Source of the DNA: a filamentous cyanobacterium ESFC-1
GTDB lineage: Bacteria; Cyanobacteriota; Cyanobacteriia; Cyanobacteriales; Spirulinaceae
Reading direction: 5' to 3'
Assembly (NCBI GenBank): GCA_000380225.1
Contig: KB904823.1
Coordinates: 1-64,000, forward strand
Length of the DNA: 64,000 nucleotides
The position numbers and the translations under genes are program-made. The notes beneath the pieces are model-generated. The model was not told where the DNA came from and searched no databases. It saw nothing but the letters and a program-made list of their open reading frames with translations. Within the stretch, counting starts at the first letter, position 1. The number at the start of each line of letters is the position of its first letter. Shown piece after piece: positions 24,840 through 34,384 of this stretch.

Positions 24840-26201
24840 TTAAAAATCGGAAACCTCAACCACTTGTACTTGACAATCTCCAGCTAAATTACAAATACCC
24901 CAATGAGAATTTTCCGTAATTCCATAGGGTATCGTTACAAAAAAAGTGCCTACTTTATTGTAAACATCTAAAATTCGGATATGACGCTGAATTTCTGGTT
25001 GAGGAAGTTCGTTTAGCATTTGATAAATGCTTTCATCCATCACCCCCAAACCAAACCCTAAAACATATTGTCCCATCGAAATACTTAACTTGACTTGACG
25101 GCTGAAACGCACCAAACTTCCCCCTTCAACCAAAGCTGGAACTTCTGCTTGATGTTGATAAGAAGATTTAGCATGAACCACCACATTAAACTTATTTGTA
25201 ATGTTTAAAGAAACTAACGGGACAGCAATCGTTTCTTTGAGTAAAAACTCGCAACAAAACCATACCCATTCTCCTTGTTGAAAGGTCGTAGAAATTTGAC
25301 CCGCTTCATTACACATTCCGTAGCGCAATAATTGAGCAGAATTAAAGGTAGAAGATTCAAAAGTCATTAAGTTTTCATCAGTCGGCCAGAAAAAATCTGG
25401 AGATGATTCTACTTCTGGCGTTTCAATAGGTTTCTTTTGAGTTGCGAGAGAAAAAGTAGAAGTAGAACGGCTTGTCCTTAATTGATGATACTTGACTAAA
25501 CCTTCTTTGGGAGCGTCTAAAAAAATTTGCTGACCTCGATGTAATAACAGCACTTCATCACAAAACTTCTGGACAGTCGCTAAGTTATGAGTAACTAAAA
25601 TAATAGTGACTTGCTGTTCAATTAACTTTTCTAAGCGAGCATAACATTTTTGTTGAAAGAAAATATCACCGACGGCCAAAACTTCATCGAGAATCAGCAC
25701 ATCGCACTCTAGGAAAGCAAATAAAGAAAATGCTAATCTCGCTTTCATTCCTGATGAATAAAGTTTAACTGGACGGTCAAAAAACTCACCCAGTTCGGAA
25801 AATTCGATAATTTCAGGTAAGCGACTTTGGATATATTCGGGAGGAAAACCCAAGAGTTTAGAGCGAGTTACGGCATTTTCTCGTCCCGTCAAAGCAAAGT
25901 TAAAATCTGCCCCTAATTCTAATAAAGATAAAACTTTACCGTTGAGTTGATATGTTCCTTCAGTCGCAGCTAATACTCCTGTAATTATTTTTAATAAGGT
26001 ACTTTTTCCCGCACCGTTTTGACCAATAATTCCAAAGAACTGACCGCGTTTAACTTCAAAACTAATATTCCGAAAAGACCAAAAGGGTTGATGGTAGCAA
26101 ACTTTATTGAACTGTAACCATTCTTTGGCTCGATGCCAAGGATTGGTATAAATCTTGAAACATTTTCCCAGATTATCAACTTTTAGAGATAAATCGCTCA
26201 T
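24840..26201 (-). CDS. wzt: ABC transporter ATP-binding protein, Wzt type with C-terminal carbohydrate-binding domain
   Basis: 453 residues. The first 240 are an ABC ATPase with Walker A GQNGAGKSTLLK, signature YSSGMKARLAFS and Walker B LILDEVLAVGD. Residues about 285-450 form a Wzt C-terminal beta-sandwich (QLLRYGMCNEAGQ, LVSLNITNKFNVVVH, GQYVLGFGLG), which in O-antigen exporters recognises the cap of the finished polysaccharide. With the Wzm permease at 27007 it makes an inner-membrane exporter of undecaprenyl-linked glycan. The two are read leftward but separated by a Uma2 gene, so the operon has an insertion. Confidence 0.94.
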   Translation of the reverse strand: MSDLSLKVDNLGKCFKIYTNPWHRAKEWLQFNKVCYHQPFWSFRNISFEVKRGQFFGIIGQNGAGKSTLLKIITGVLAATEGTYQLNGKVLSLLELGADFNFALTGRENAVTRSKLLGFPPEYIQSRLPEIIEFSELGEFFDRPVKLYSSGMKARLAFSLFAFLECDVLILDEVLAVGDIFFQQKCYARLEKLIEQQVTIILVTHNLATVQKFCDEVLLLHRGQQIFLDAPKEGLVKYHQLRTSRSTSTFSLATQKKPIETPEVESSPDFFWPTDENLMTFESSTFNSAQLLRYGMCNEAGQISTTFQQGEWVWFCCEFLLKETIAVPLVSLNITNKFNVVVHAKSSYQHQAEVPALVEGGSLVRFSRQVKLSISMGQYVLGFGLGVMDESIYQMLNELPQPEIQRHIRILDVYNKVGTFFVTIPYGITENSHWGICNLAGDCQVQVVEVSDF

Positions 26202-26219
26202 GGGCTGATATATTTTTAG

Positions 26220-26843
26220 TTAATCTTTCTGACCCCACACCCGACGCAAGTTCAAAATAAAACCGGGTAAGACATCTTCTCCTGACAATTCTGTGGGATT
26301 GGCTAATATTTCAGTGTCTGAATCAACTCGATAAACAGCTACGGTTTGATTTTTGGGGTCGATTAACCACCCCAATTTTGCGCCGTTATTCAGATACTCT
26401 TGCATTTTTGCTTGCAGCGGTTTCAGAGTATCTGACTCGGAACGCAATTCCACCACAAAATCTGGGCAAATTTGAGGAAATGTAGTTTTTTGTGCGTCGG
26501 TTAGTGCCTCCCAACGTTCTTGACTAATCCAACAAGCATCGGGAGAACGAATGGCACTATTGGGTAAAGTGAATCCAGCCGAAGAGTCAAAAGCCTTTCC
26601 AGGTTCACCTGAATTTCGCCACCAGATGTATAATTCTCCAGAAATACTCCAATTACGTTCCCCAGTTTCCCAACCTGTGGGTGGATTCACAATCAACTCT
26701 CCTTTGGCGGTTCTTTCTAATTGTAATTCTCGATTGCAGGTTGCTAGGGCGGTAAACTGTTCTGGGGTAACGTGGAGTTTGACAGTTTTAGGTAGATTCA
26801 GTAGCAGCGTTTCGGTTTCTGGCTTTGCAGGTGTTTGTACCAT
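26220..26843 (-). CDS. Uma2 family PD-(D/E)XK nuclease-fold protein
   Basis: 207 residues, full family length. Core motifs: IRSPDACWISQERW (first Asp), PDFVVELRSESDTL (Asp and Glu of the nuclease core), and MQEYLNNGAKLGWLIDP, the usual Uma2 final strand and helix. Function in cyanobacteria is unknown; the fold suggests a nuclease. It sits between wzt (18 bp away) and wzm, with no evident link to glycan export, and is the intact counterpart of the broken copy at 2598-3227. Confidence 0.9.
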   Translation of the reverse strand: MVQTPAKPETETLLLNLPKTVKLHVTPEQFTALATCNRELQLERTAKGELIVNPPTGWETGERNWSISGELYIWWRNSGEPGKAFDSSAGFTLPNSAIRSPDACWISQERWEALTDAQKTTFPQICPDFVVELRSESDTLKPLQAKMQEYLNNGAKLGWLIDPKNQTVAVYRVDSDTEILANPTELSGEDVLPGFILNLRRVWGQKD

Positions 26844-27006
26844 GACTATTGAAGACGATCGTTTTCTTAATTTGAGTTAATATTCGTCAATAATTAACTG
26901 CTATACTCAAACTGATGTATAAAACAGTGGGTTAACTCAATAATGGTCTTATTTGAAGATAAGCCGAATACATTATAACCTCAAAAAGTAAGTTTACGCG
27001 ATCGCG
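26844..27006. other. Short AT-rich gap between wzm and the Uma2 gene
   Basis: Contains a HIP1 site at about 26998-27006 and the promoter region of the Uma2 gene. Nothing else recognised. Confidence 0.4.
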
Positions 27007-27825
27007 CTAAATAACATCTCTAACTTCATCTTTTAGTTGATAATTTACCCAGCTACCAAAACTCAAAAACAACAGCGTCCATATTCCCATAACTATCCAT
27101 ACAAATATGGGGGGAAAACGGTTATATAAAATAATATTCCGAATCGACTCCAAGAAAGGATATGGAGGATTAAAATATAAAAAGGGCTTCAAATTAGAGG
27201 GAATAATTTGCTCTGGATAAATAATTGGCATTGTCCAACTCCACAGAGGCACAAGAAACTGGAGAATTTGGCGAATATCGGGAAAAAGAACTTGCAGATT
27301 TGCTAAAACTAGCTCTATTCCTAAAGCAAACCCATGTAAAAAAATTGCTAGAACGGGTAATAATATGATACTAAAACCTAACTGTCCTCCAAATACAAAA
27401 CTTAAGGGGATCATAAAAATTAAATAAAGCCCTAGCAAAAATAAAGAAGTCAATGCCACTTTTGCCACAAAAATTTCTGTCGGAATAGCCAAGCGTTTGA
27501 GATAAGTTGCATTTTGAGAAAAAGCATTACTGCCTTGAAAAATAGCATCAGCAAAAGTACGCCAAGGTAATAAACCACTGGTTAGATAAAGTGCATAAGA
27601 TTCTTCTCGCATTCCTCCACTGATCAGTAAAGAAAAAACTATGGTATAAATAATAATTTCTGCGAGAGGATGAACCAAATTCCAAAAGACACCAATTCCT
27701 GTACCTGCATAACGAAAACGCAATTCGTACCAAGCATTGTAGGCAATGTAATGTCGGTGAGTATAGAGTTTATGTAATAATGGCAGTTTAGTAATCCACT
27801 CTGCTCTTGCTGTTCTTTCTCGAAT
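27007..27825 (-). CDS. wzm: ABC transporter permease, Wzm type, probable ATT start
   Basis: About 272 residues, the normal length for Wzm/TagG polysaccharide permeases: N-terminal amphipathic segment LLHKLYTHRHYIAYNAWYEL, then GIGVFWNLVHPLAEIIIYTI, about six membrane helices, SWTMPIIYPEQIIP and a short cytoplasmic tail. The first ATG/GTG/TTG candidate inside the frame is a TTG at 27723, which would cut off the conserved pre-helix region. The frame continues back to an in-frame TGA; the only well-placed initiator is ATT at 27823-27825, six bases after GGAGGT. The start therefore overlaps the start of the divergent gene at 27824 by 2 bp. Confidence 0.85.
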   Translation of the reverse strand: MRERTARAEWITKLPLLHKLYTHRHYIAYNAWYELRFRYAGTGIGVFWNLVHPLAEIIIYTIVFSLLISGGMREESYALYLTSGLLPWRTFADAIFQGSNAFSQNATYLKRLAIPTEIFVAKVALTSLFLLGLYLIFMIPLSFVFGGQLGFSIILLPVLAIFLHGFALGIELVLANLQVLFPDIRQILQFLVPLWSWTMPIIYPEQIIPSNLKPFLYFNPPYPFLESIRNIILYNRFPPIFVWIVMGIWTLLFLSFGSWVNYQLKDEVRDVI

Positions 27826-30112
27826 GTCTACACCTCCTCAATTTACTTCTGTTCGCGAGTTTATCGATATTTTACGCCATCATTACCAAAAGGCTGCTGA
27901 AACACCCCATGAGGTTTCAGAAGATTACCCTGCACTAACAAAGCCTGTTGTTTCAATTATTTCTTCATTTTATAATGCTCACCACTATTTTGAAGAAACC
28001 TATCAAGCGGTGATGTATCAAACTTGGCAAAACTTTGAGTGGATTATTGTTGATGATTGCTCTACTGATAAAGACGCGATCGCGCTTTTTAATTCTCTAC
28101 CACAAAAGTCCGCTAAAATCAAGACTTTTCGCCATAGTCAGAATCGCGGTTTATCCGCAGGTAGAAATACAGCTATTCAGCAAGCGAGGGGTCAGTACTT
28201 ATTCTTTATCGACTTGGATGATATTATCGATCCGACTTACATTGAAAAGTGCGTTATTTTTCTAGAAACTCATCCTGATTTTTCTCTTGTCAATTCTTAT
28301 TCTGTGGGGTTTCAAGACTTGGAATATTGGTGGAATCAAGGGTTTAGTCAACCGTCTTTGTTCATTCAGCAAAATCAAGTCACCGGACGACTGCTATATC
28401 GCAAATCGGATTTTGATTGTTTGGGAGGATTTGATGAAGATATCAAAGTTTACGGCGATTGGGAACGCTGGCTGAAAGCAATCGTCAACCATCAAAAAGG
28501 ATGGACAATTCCCGAATATTTAGATTGTTATCGACGCTCTAAATCTGGGATGTTAAGTACATCTCTCAAAAATTCCCAGAAAAATAGTCAAGAAATCGAC
28601 AAAATCCAATCTCGTTATCGCGATATATTCAGTAAATATAATTTTGGAGATATTCAACGAAGTTATAACAGCTTTACTCCTATTCAAACTCAACTTAAAA
28701 TTCACAATTTCAACCCTATTCGTAATACTAAATTTCACCATATTCTCTGCTTTTTTCCATTCTTAGAAGTAGGTGGAGCAGACCGATTTAACTTGGATTT
28801 GCTTTCTTTTTTAAATTCCGATAATTATCATATTACGATTCTTACAACTGTTCAATCTCATCATCTTTGGCAACAACAGTTTTATAAAATTACGCCTGAA
28901 ATTTACCATTTACCTAACTTTTTAGCACTTCACCAGTGGTTAGCTTTTGTACAGTATTTAATCCAATCGCGGTCAATTGATATCGTTTTAATTTCTAATT
29001 GCTATATTGCTTATTACTTTTTGCCTTGGTTGAGACAAAACTTTCCCGATATTACATATATTGACTTAACTCATACTGCTGACCCAGGTTGGAGAGGTAA
29101 TGGGTATCCGAGAATTTCTTGTCAATTTAGCAGTTTTTTAGATACTCAAATTGTTACATCCCAAGCCCTTGCATATCAATACGAAAATAGATTAAAAACT
29201 AATACTCAAAAAATTAAGGTTTGCTATACTTGCATCGACGCAGATTACTGGATTCGTGACGACAAAAAGCGCCAAATCATACGCTCTCAGCTTAATATTA
29301 TTGACGATACTGTTGTTTTACTATTTCCTGCTAGATTAGTGCAACAAAAACGTCCTCTTTTTTTGGTCGATATTGTTCGTACTTTGACTCATTCCTGTGT
29401 TTCTTTTGTTGTAATTGTTTTAGGAGGAGGAGAAGCAAAGACAGCAATGCAAAGCAAAATTAAGGAAGGCAAAATGAGCGATTATTTTTGCCTTCTACCT
29501 CCCGCTTCACCGGAAACAATGAAAGACTTTTACGCAGCAGCAGATATACTATTATTACCATCAGCTTATGAAGGTATTTCTTTGGCAATTTATGAAGCAA
29601 TGGCAATGCAGCTTCCTGTGGTTGCGGCTGAGGTGGGGGGACAAGCAGAATTAGTGACAACAGATACCGGAATTTTGATTCCAAAGGGTGAAAGCGATAC
29701 AGCCGAAATTAACGCTTATGTCAAAGCTTTACTACTCCTCATCAATGATTTTCAATATCGTCAACAAATGGGGGGAAAAGCTCGCGATCGCGTGGTAGAA
29801 TTTTTTAGTCGCGATCGCTTCGTTCAACAAATCCGCGATATCCTAGATGCAGCCAATACATTACATCAAACTCAAACGCCACCTCCATTTAACCAAACCT
29901 TAGCAACCGAATTACTTGCCGTAGCTTTAGAGTATCATCATCAAGAAGAAGTTTTACAAGACTTATGGCAACAAAAATGCCAATTAGCTGCCGAAAGGCA
30001 TGAATTAGCTTGGCAAAAAGAAGCAATGGCATCGTCTAAGTTTTGGCAACTCAGACGACTGTGGTTTAAGCTCAAACGCCGTTTAAAGTTAACCGATGAA
30101 GTAGAAATTTAA
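27824..30112 (+). CDS. Bifunctional GT2-GT4 glycosyltransferase
   Basis: 762 residues. Residues 30-290 are a GT2 domain with intact IIVDDCSTD and FIDLDDIID (metal site) and FDEDIKVYGDWERWLKA. Residues about 305-690 are a GT4 domain: GGADRFNLDLL loop, ARLVQQKRPLFLVD, and the Ex7E motif EGISLAIYE. The C-terminal 60 residues are a coiled coil ending FWQLRRLWFKLKRRLKL. The two modules probably add successive sugars. Compare the 5525 protein, whose second half is a degraded copy of this architecture. No ribosome binding site precedes ATG 27824; its first codons overlap the wzm start region. Confidence 0.93.
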   Translation: MSTPPQFTSVREFIDILRHHYQKAAETPHEVSEDYPALTKPVVSIISSFYNAHHYFEETYQAVMYQTWQNFEWIIVDDCSTDKDAIALFNSLPQKSAKIKTFRHSQNRGLSAGRNTAIQQARGQYLFFIDLDDIIDPTYIEKCVIFLETHPDFSLVNSYSVGFQDLEYWWNQGFSQPSLFIQQNQVTGRLLYRKSDFDCLGGFDEDIKVYGDWERWLKAIVNHQKGWTIPEYLDCYRRSKSGMLSTSLKNSQKNSQEIDKIQSRYRDIFSKYNFGDIQRSYNSFTPIQTQLKIHNFNPIRNTKFHHILCFFPFLEVGGADRFNLDLLSFLNSDNYHITILTTVQSHHLWQQQFYKITPEIYHLPNFLALHQWLAFVQYLIQSRSIDIVLISNCYIAYYFLPWLRQNFPDITYIDLTHTADPGWRGNGYPRISCQFSSFLDTQIVTSQALAYQYENRLKTNTQKIKVCYTCIDADYWIRDDKKRQIIRSQLNIIDDTVVLLFPARLVQQKRPLFLVDIVRTLTHSCVSFVVIVLGGGEAKTAMQSKIKEGKMSDYFCLLPPASPETMKDFYAAADILLLPSAYEGISLAIYEAMAMQLPVVAAEVGGQAELVTTDTGILIPKGESDTAEINAYVKALLLLINDFQYRQQMGGKARDRVVEFFSRDRFVQQIRDILDAANTLHQTQTPPPFNQTLATELLAVALEYHHQEEVLQDLWQQKCQLAAERHELAWQKEAMASSKFWQLRRLWFKLKRRLKLTDEVEI

Positions 30113-30200
30113 CTCGTTGTACTTCGGCTAACTTTCCTTCGTTATTCAACTCAAAATAAATCCTCTAAAAAGAGCCAAAATTGCACCACTTTCTCAAAAC

Positions 30201-32447
30201 ATGAAACTCATCCTCATAGCCAGCGAAATCCCCCCAACTCCCGGAGGAATTGCCACTTATGTTGGTAACACTGCAACGATGTTTGCTGATGCTGGTCATG
30301 ATATTACAGTTTTTGCCCGTAGCGATCGCCCTGGGATTGAAAAAAGAGGGAAATACACCCTCATCAAAATTGTTCCCAAAGATATTCAGCTTCTCAACAT
30401 CACCTCAGCCCATCCCCTTTCTGAAAAGCATCCTAGTTTCCCTTATAATGTGATGGGTTATTGGGGAGCATTCAGTTACCAAATTGCCAGCGTTGTCCTC
30501 GATTATATCCGCCAAAAAGGTAAACCCGATGCCATAGAAAGTGAAGACTTTAGCGGTATTGCTTACTTTCTCTTGCAACAAAAGCTAATCGGCTGTCCCG
30601 AATTAGAAGATGTGCCGATTATCTTAACCCTGCATAGCTCTCAATATATGCTCTATGCTGCCGATTGTATGCCCAGCTACCGACTTTCGGATTATTGGGT
30701 GGGACGGATGGAAAAATTCTGTACCCTCGCGGCCGATGGCATTATCGCACCAACTCGCTATATTGCCCGAAGCGCGACCGCCACTTTAGGAGATACTCTA
30801 GACATAGAAAATATCCCTCTTCCTGCCCCTAAAATCAATGCAGACATCCTTCCTGTTTCTGTCCCTACCCCCGGAGATATTGTCTACTTTGGTCGCTTAG
30901 AAGTCCGTAAAGGCATTATACCCCTGGTTGCCGCTTGTAGCCGCTTGTGGGAAGCAGGCCTGCAATTTCAACTCACCCTCATTGGCAATGATACCTGGTA
31001 TCACTTGCAAGGCTGCTATGTCAGCGAGTATCTCAAACAACAATATCAGCCCTATCTAGAAGCAAAACAACTGATACTTGTGCCTGCTTTACCCCAAAAA
31101 CAACTTTATCAAAGAATTGCCCAAGCTTGGTGCATTGTTCTGCCCTCATTGTGGGAGAATTTTCCCAATAGTTGCATTGAATCAATGTTACTAGGGAAAA
31201 CTATACTTGCAAGTGCGAATGTCGGTCATGGAGAAATGCTCCACAGTAACGCGGGAAAAGCCGGAATTATTTTCGACTGGAATCAACCCGGAGATTTTGA
31301 AGCAAAACTTCAGCAGATTCTCAACTTTAGTGTCGCACAAATTCAAGAACAAGGCAATCTCGCCCGTCATTGTATTCAAACTCTCTGCGGACGCGAAACT
31401 ATCTTATCCCAACGCCTTGCTCACTTACAGAAAACCATCACCAAATCCCAACAGCAAAAACGCCAATATTTCCCTTCCCTCAACTATCCACCTAACGGTC
31501 ATATTCCTTACCCAAAAATTTCAATTGACCCAAAAAACAAATCCAATTTAATTTCAGTTTGTATCCCTTTTTATAATCACGGTCAATATCTCCCTGAAAC
31601 CTTAGAATCTGTCGCAAATTCTGATTATCCCGATCTCGAAATATTAGTTCTCAATGATGGGAGTAATTGCGCTCATAGTGTAGCTCAATTAAATCAATTA
31701 GAACAACAATACAATAACCTCAAAATTATTCATACTCCCCATCGCGGTGTAGCAACAGCCCGCAATCATTTAGCTCAAATTGCCAGAGGAGAATATTTAG
31801 CTTTTCTTGATGCAGACGATAAAGTATCGCCTACCTTTTATTCTCAAGCTCTATCAATTCTCAAACGATATAAAAACGTTGGTTTTGTCGCTTCTTGGCT
31901 CAAAGAATTTGGCGAATCTCAAAAAGTTTGGATTGCTTGGAATCCCGAATTTCCCTATTTACTCGGTCACAACACTTTGGGCGTTTGTACCGTATTGCGT
32001 AAAGCCGCTTATCTAGATATTGGTGGTATGAAACCCACTTTAGCCGAAAATTTAGAAGATTACGAATGTTGGATTAACTTATGCAAGCAAGGCTGGTTAG
32101 GAGTTGTTATTCCTGAATTTCATTACTTTTACCGTATCCGCTCTAATTCTCGTTTACAACAAAGCAATCGCGAACAACTTTTATATTTATACGAACAAAT
32201 CGCTCAGTGTCACCCCGATTTATATCAAAAATATAGTCTCGAACTTTATAACTTACTCAATCAAAATGGAGCATCTTGGTTATGGGATAACCCTTCTCGT
32301 AATTTTGCTGAAGCCCAAATTGACCTTACAGGAATGGAACTCATTAATTTAGTTTTACAAAAGTTTAAAAAAATGCGACATGATGGAGGTATGCGACTCA
32401 TTTTCAGAAAGCTATCTTCATTCATAAAAGCCCAAAAAAGTCAATAG
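30201..32447 (+). CDS. Bifunctional GT4-GT2 glycosyltransferase
   Basis: 748 residues with the two modules in the reverse order to the gene before it. Residues 1-420 are GT4: PPTPGGIATYVGNTATMF at the N-terminus, YFGRLEVRKGIIPLV and Ex7E motif ENFPNSCIE. Residues about 445-690 are GT2: VCIPFYNHGQYLPETLESV, LVLNDGSN, AFLDADDKVSP (intact DxD) and LEDYECWINL. Same direction as and 88 bp after the 27824 gene, so likely co-transcribed. Last gene of the glycan locus. Confidence 0.93.
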   Translation: MKLILIASEIPPTPGGIATYVGNTATMFADAGHDITVFARSDRPGIEKRGKYTLIKIVPKDIQLLNITSAHPLSEKHPSFPYNVMGYWGAFSYQIASVVLDYIRQKGKPDAIESEDFSGIAYFLLQQKLIGCPELEDVPIILTLHSSQYMLYAADCMPSYRLSDYWVGRMEKFCTLAADGIIAPTRYIARSATATLGDTLDIENIPLPAPKINADILPVSVPTPGDIVYFGRLEVRKGIIPLVAACSRLWEAGLQFQLTLIGNDTWYHLQGCYVSEYLKQQYQPYLEAKQLILVPALPQKQLYQRIAQAWCIVLPSLWENFPNSCIESMLLGKTILASANVGHGEMLHSNAGKAGIIFDWNQPGDFEAKLQQILNFSVAQIQEQGNLARHCIQTLCGRETILSQRLAHLQKTITKSQQQKRQYFPSLNYPPNGHIPYPKISIDPKNKSNLISVCIPFYNHGQYLPETLESVANSDYPDLEILVLNDGSNCAHSVAQLNQLEQQYNNLKIIHTPHRGVATARNHLAQIARGEYLAFLDADDKVSPTFYSQALSILKRYKNVGFVASWLKEFGESQKVWIAWNPEFPYLLGHNTLGVCTVLRKAAYLDIGGMKPTLAENLEDYECWINLCKQGWLGVVIPEFHYFYRIRSNSRLQQSNREQLLYLYEQIAQCHPDLYQKYSLELYNLLNQNGASWLWDNPSRNFAEAQIDLTGMELINLVLQKFKKMRHDGGMRLIFRKLSSFIKAQKSQ

Positions 32448-32792
32448 TTCTGATAAAAATTTTCTCCTCAGAGTTCGAGGCGATCTCGACTTTTTTTCCG
32501 AGTAGTAATTCGGCGTGAGAGCGAGATTAACCAAAATGCGTGCCGCTGCGCGGATCCCTGCGGGATCGCTTCCTCCCAGATCGTTGAGTATAGCTGGACT
32601 TGGAAAATTATATCAAATCCGTTTGATTGGCCATAGTGACGATGCTCAAAATACAAGAGCTTGAGCCGTTTCTTTGTATGGTTGTATTTCAGGATTTGAT
32701 ATTACTCATAGTAGGAAAAACCGGAGAGTGACAGAAGCAGGATAATATAGAGACACGCAAGGAACAAAGGATAATGACAGATCGGTTGGAAA
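32448..32792. other. Intergenic boundary between glycan locus and plasmid-like backbone
   Basis: Contains GCTGCGCGGATCCCTGCGGG-type cyanobacterial filler near 32550 and AT-rich sequence. A 62-codon frame on the minus strand looks accidental. No gene or RNA recognised. Confidence 0.5.
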
Positions 32793-33104
32793 CTAAGAAT
32801 CTTCGACCCAATCAGTCAACAACTGTTCTACCAAATCACTCAAAGTTTTCTTGGGTATTTGACCTTTGTTTTGCTTCCCCAACTTAAAACGAACCTCTAA
32901 GATCAAATCCTCATCAATCAAAAGATTAAGAGGGCTAACATTGGGGTTGCTACGCCGTCCTCGCGGACGACCGACTTTTTTTTGAGACGCTGAAGACGAA
33001 GTTTCTGGGGTAGACTCCACAGAAGATTCAGGGGTTTCAGATTGCTTGCGCTTGCGTCGTTCGCGCATCAAACTCGAAAGATCGGTCGGGTCGGGCTTAG
33101 ACAT
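32793..33104 (-). CDS. ParA-associated small protein, possible plasmid partition partner
   Basis: 103 residues from ATG 33104, which overlaps the parA stop by 8 bp (ATGTCTAA), a coupling usual for ParA-ParB type pairs. The N-terminal half is polar and disordered (SETPESSVESTPETSSSAS) with a basic patch KKVGRPRGRR; the C-terminal half VSPLNLLIDEDLILEVRFKL could be a ribbon-helix-helix-like DNA-binding unit. No known ParB/Spo0J motif is visible. Role as centromere-binding partner is inferred from position. Confidence 0.7.
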   Translation of the reverse strand: MSKPDPTDLSSLMRERRKRKQSETPESSVESTPETSSSASQKKVGRPRGRRSNPNVSPLNLLIDEDLILEVRFKLGKQNKGQIPKKTLSDLVEQLLTDWVEDS

Positions 33105-33723
33105 TGTGGAGAACCTCCTGGCTAACAGCACAGTAACAATCCCAAGCGGCTTGGGCATACTCATCGGGATAACGCTCAACCGTCACTCCCATCAAAGGAG
33201 CGCGTTCAAAAGCCGTATATAAGGTAATCGAAGACTCAAAGACCGGAATTTCGGCTTGGAGCAGCAATTCTCTGGCTTTGCGCTCTTTTAAGCTCATCTC
33301 GGTCACTTGCCTCCCAGGACGACGGCGACGGGGAGGCACCATAGTCAATAACACCTTGTACTTGGCTTTCAAGTCTTCTAAAAGGTCAGCCGTGCGAATC
33401 AAGGCATCTAGATCGAGAGCTTTAGGAGTCGTCGGTAGAATCAGTAAGTCACAACCTTGGGCAATACTTTCTAAGTCATGAGGACTCGGACGGGCTTGGG
33501 TATCGATTACCACATGAGTCGCTTTGCGAATATATTTGGTCGCTCCTTCGAGGGGACAAACTGGAAAAGGCAGTTGATTTTGTCTAGCCCAGGTGAGCGC
33601 AGATTCGTTTTTATCTGAATCAATTAAGACGGTGGGTGCATCTTGATGTAAGCAAGCAGCCAGATGAATCGCCGAGGTGGTTTTGCCCACACCGCCCTTG
33701 AGAGCTGCCATTGAGATATCCAT
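33097..33723 (-). CDS. parA: ParA family ATPase
   Basis: 208 residues, the short ParA form of plasmids and mobile elements. The deviant Walker A motif is ALKGGVGKTTSAIHLA; Walker A' and B equivalents TVLIDSDKNESAL and HVVIDTQARPSPHD follow. It segregates DNA by binding the nucleoid in its ATP form together with a centromere-binding partner, here probably the overlapping downstream gene. Upstream (33780-33815) is AT-rich with AATATATATT/AGCTATATATT words that could be the operator or centromere. Confidence 0.93.
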   Translation of the reverse strand: MDISMAALKGGVGKTTSAIHLAACLHQDAPTVLIDSDKNESALTWARQNQLPFPVCPLEGATKYIRKATHVVIDTQARPSPHDLESIAQGCDLLILPTTPKALDLDALIRTADLLEDLKAKYKVLLTMVPPRRRRPGRQVTEMSLKERKARELLLQAEIPVFESSITLYTAFERAPLMGVTVERYPDEYAQAAWDCYCAVSQEVLHNV

Positions 33724-33867
33724 ACCACTCGATCTAAAAGGGTCTTCTTTAGCATAAACTGAAACGCTGAAAAGTAGAAAGTCTAAAAATATATATTTAT
33801 AACCAGCTATATATTCAGAGTTGCATCAGGGTAAACATTCATAAATTTGTAATTATGCGCGTGCAAA

Positions 33868-33882
33868 ATGTCAAATTGACAT
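33868..33882. promoter_or_regulatory. Palindromic operator candidate
   Basis: ATGTCAA-A-TTGACAT is a perfect 7-bp-arm palindrome about 60 bases before the UPF0175 gene; antitoxin genes are commonly autoregulated through such sites. Confidence 0.45.
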
Positions 33883-33940
33883 CTGAAGCCAGATCGCGCA
33901 CTCTAAATTAAGACCCAACCGAAGCGAACCAAGAACCCCA

Positions 33941-34189
33941 ATGAGCTTAACCATTCCCGATGAATTTTTAGAAGCTTCTGAATTAACCCCCACAGAGTTT
34001 TTACAAGAAATTGCCTTGCATCTATTCCAATCGCGACGCTTAACCCTTGGCTATGCCGCGAAAATGGCGCAAATGGAGGTCAAAGCTTTCCAAGAGTTGT
34101 TACAAGCCCGTCATATCCCTTTGTATGAATATGATGTCGCAGACTTAGAAGTTGATTTACAAAACTTGCGAGAGTTAGGGCGTTTGTGA
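33941..34189 (+). CDS. UPF0175 family antitoxin-like protein
   Basis: 82 residues with the family order IPDEFLEASELTPTEFLQEI, ALHLFQSRRLTLGYAAKMAQ and FQELLQARHIPLYEYDVADL. UPF0175 proteins are predicted DNA-binding antitoxins usually paired with a PIN-domain (DUF3368) RNase. The partner here survives only as a 21-codon stub overlapping its stop codon. ATG 33941 follows CGAAGCGAACC with only a weak ribosome binding site. Confidence 0.88.
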   Translation: MSLTIPDEFLEASELTPTEFLQEIALHLFQSRRLTLGYAAKMAQMEVKAFQELLQARHIPLYEYDVADLEVDLQNLRELGRL

Positions 34190-34251
34190 TTATCAGCGAT
34201 ACTTCCGTTATTACCAATCTGATTCAGTTAGCGGGAGAAAAGGACGATTGA
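34186..34251 (+). pseudogene. PIN-domain (DUF3368) toxin remnant
   Basis: GTG at 34186 overlaps the UPF0175 stop and gives VIISDTSVITNLIQLAGEKD before a stop. ISDTSxITNL is the first strand of DUF3368 PIN toxins, which run to about 150 residues. The rest of the toxin is gone. Confidence 0.75.
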
Positions 34252-34260
34252 CTCCCCCAT

Positions 34261-34288
34261 AAAAAACCTGCCCCAGTCAGGACAGGTT
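34261..34288 (-). terminator. Rho-independent terminator for the unknown gene to its right
   Basis: On the minus strand AACCTGTCC-loop-GGGCAGGTT is followed by TTTTTT. It lies about 100 bases past the stop of the leftward gene at 34385. Between them, a HIP1-containing imperfect palindrome (about 34338-34372) is visible. Confidence 0.7.
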
Positions 34289-34384
34289 GGGTCTCATCTG
34301 CATTGATGGCAAAATCAGTTTAGGAAACAGGAAGGGCGATCAGGCGAAGCCTGCGACTTCGCGATCGCCAAAAAATAGGGGCAA

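Noticed and set aside
32468-32656. 62-codon minus-strand frame after the glycan locus
   Set aside because: Low-quality frame in filler DNA, no ribosome binding site.
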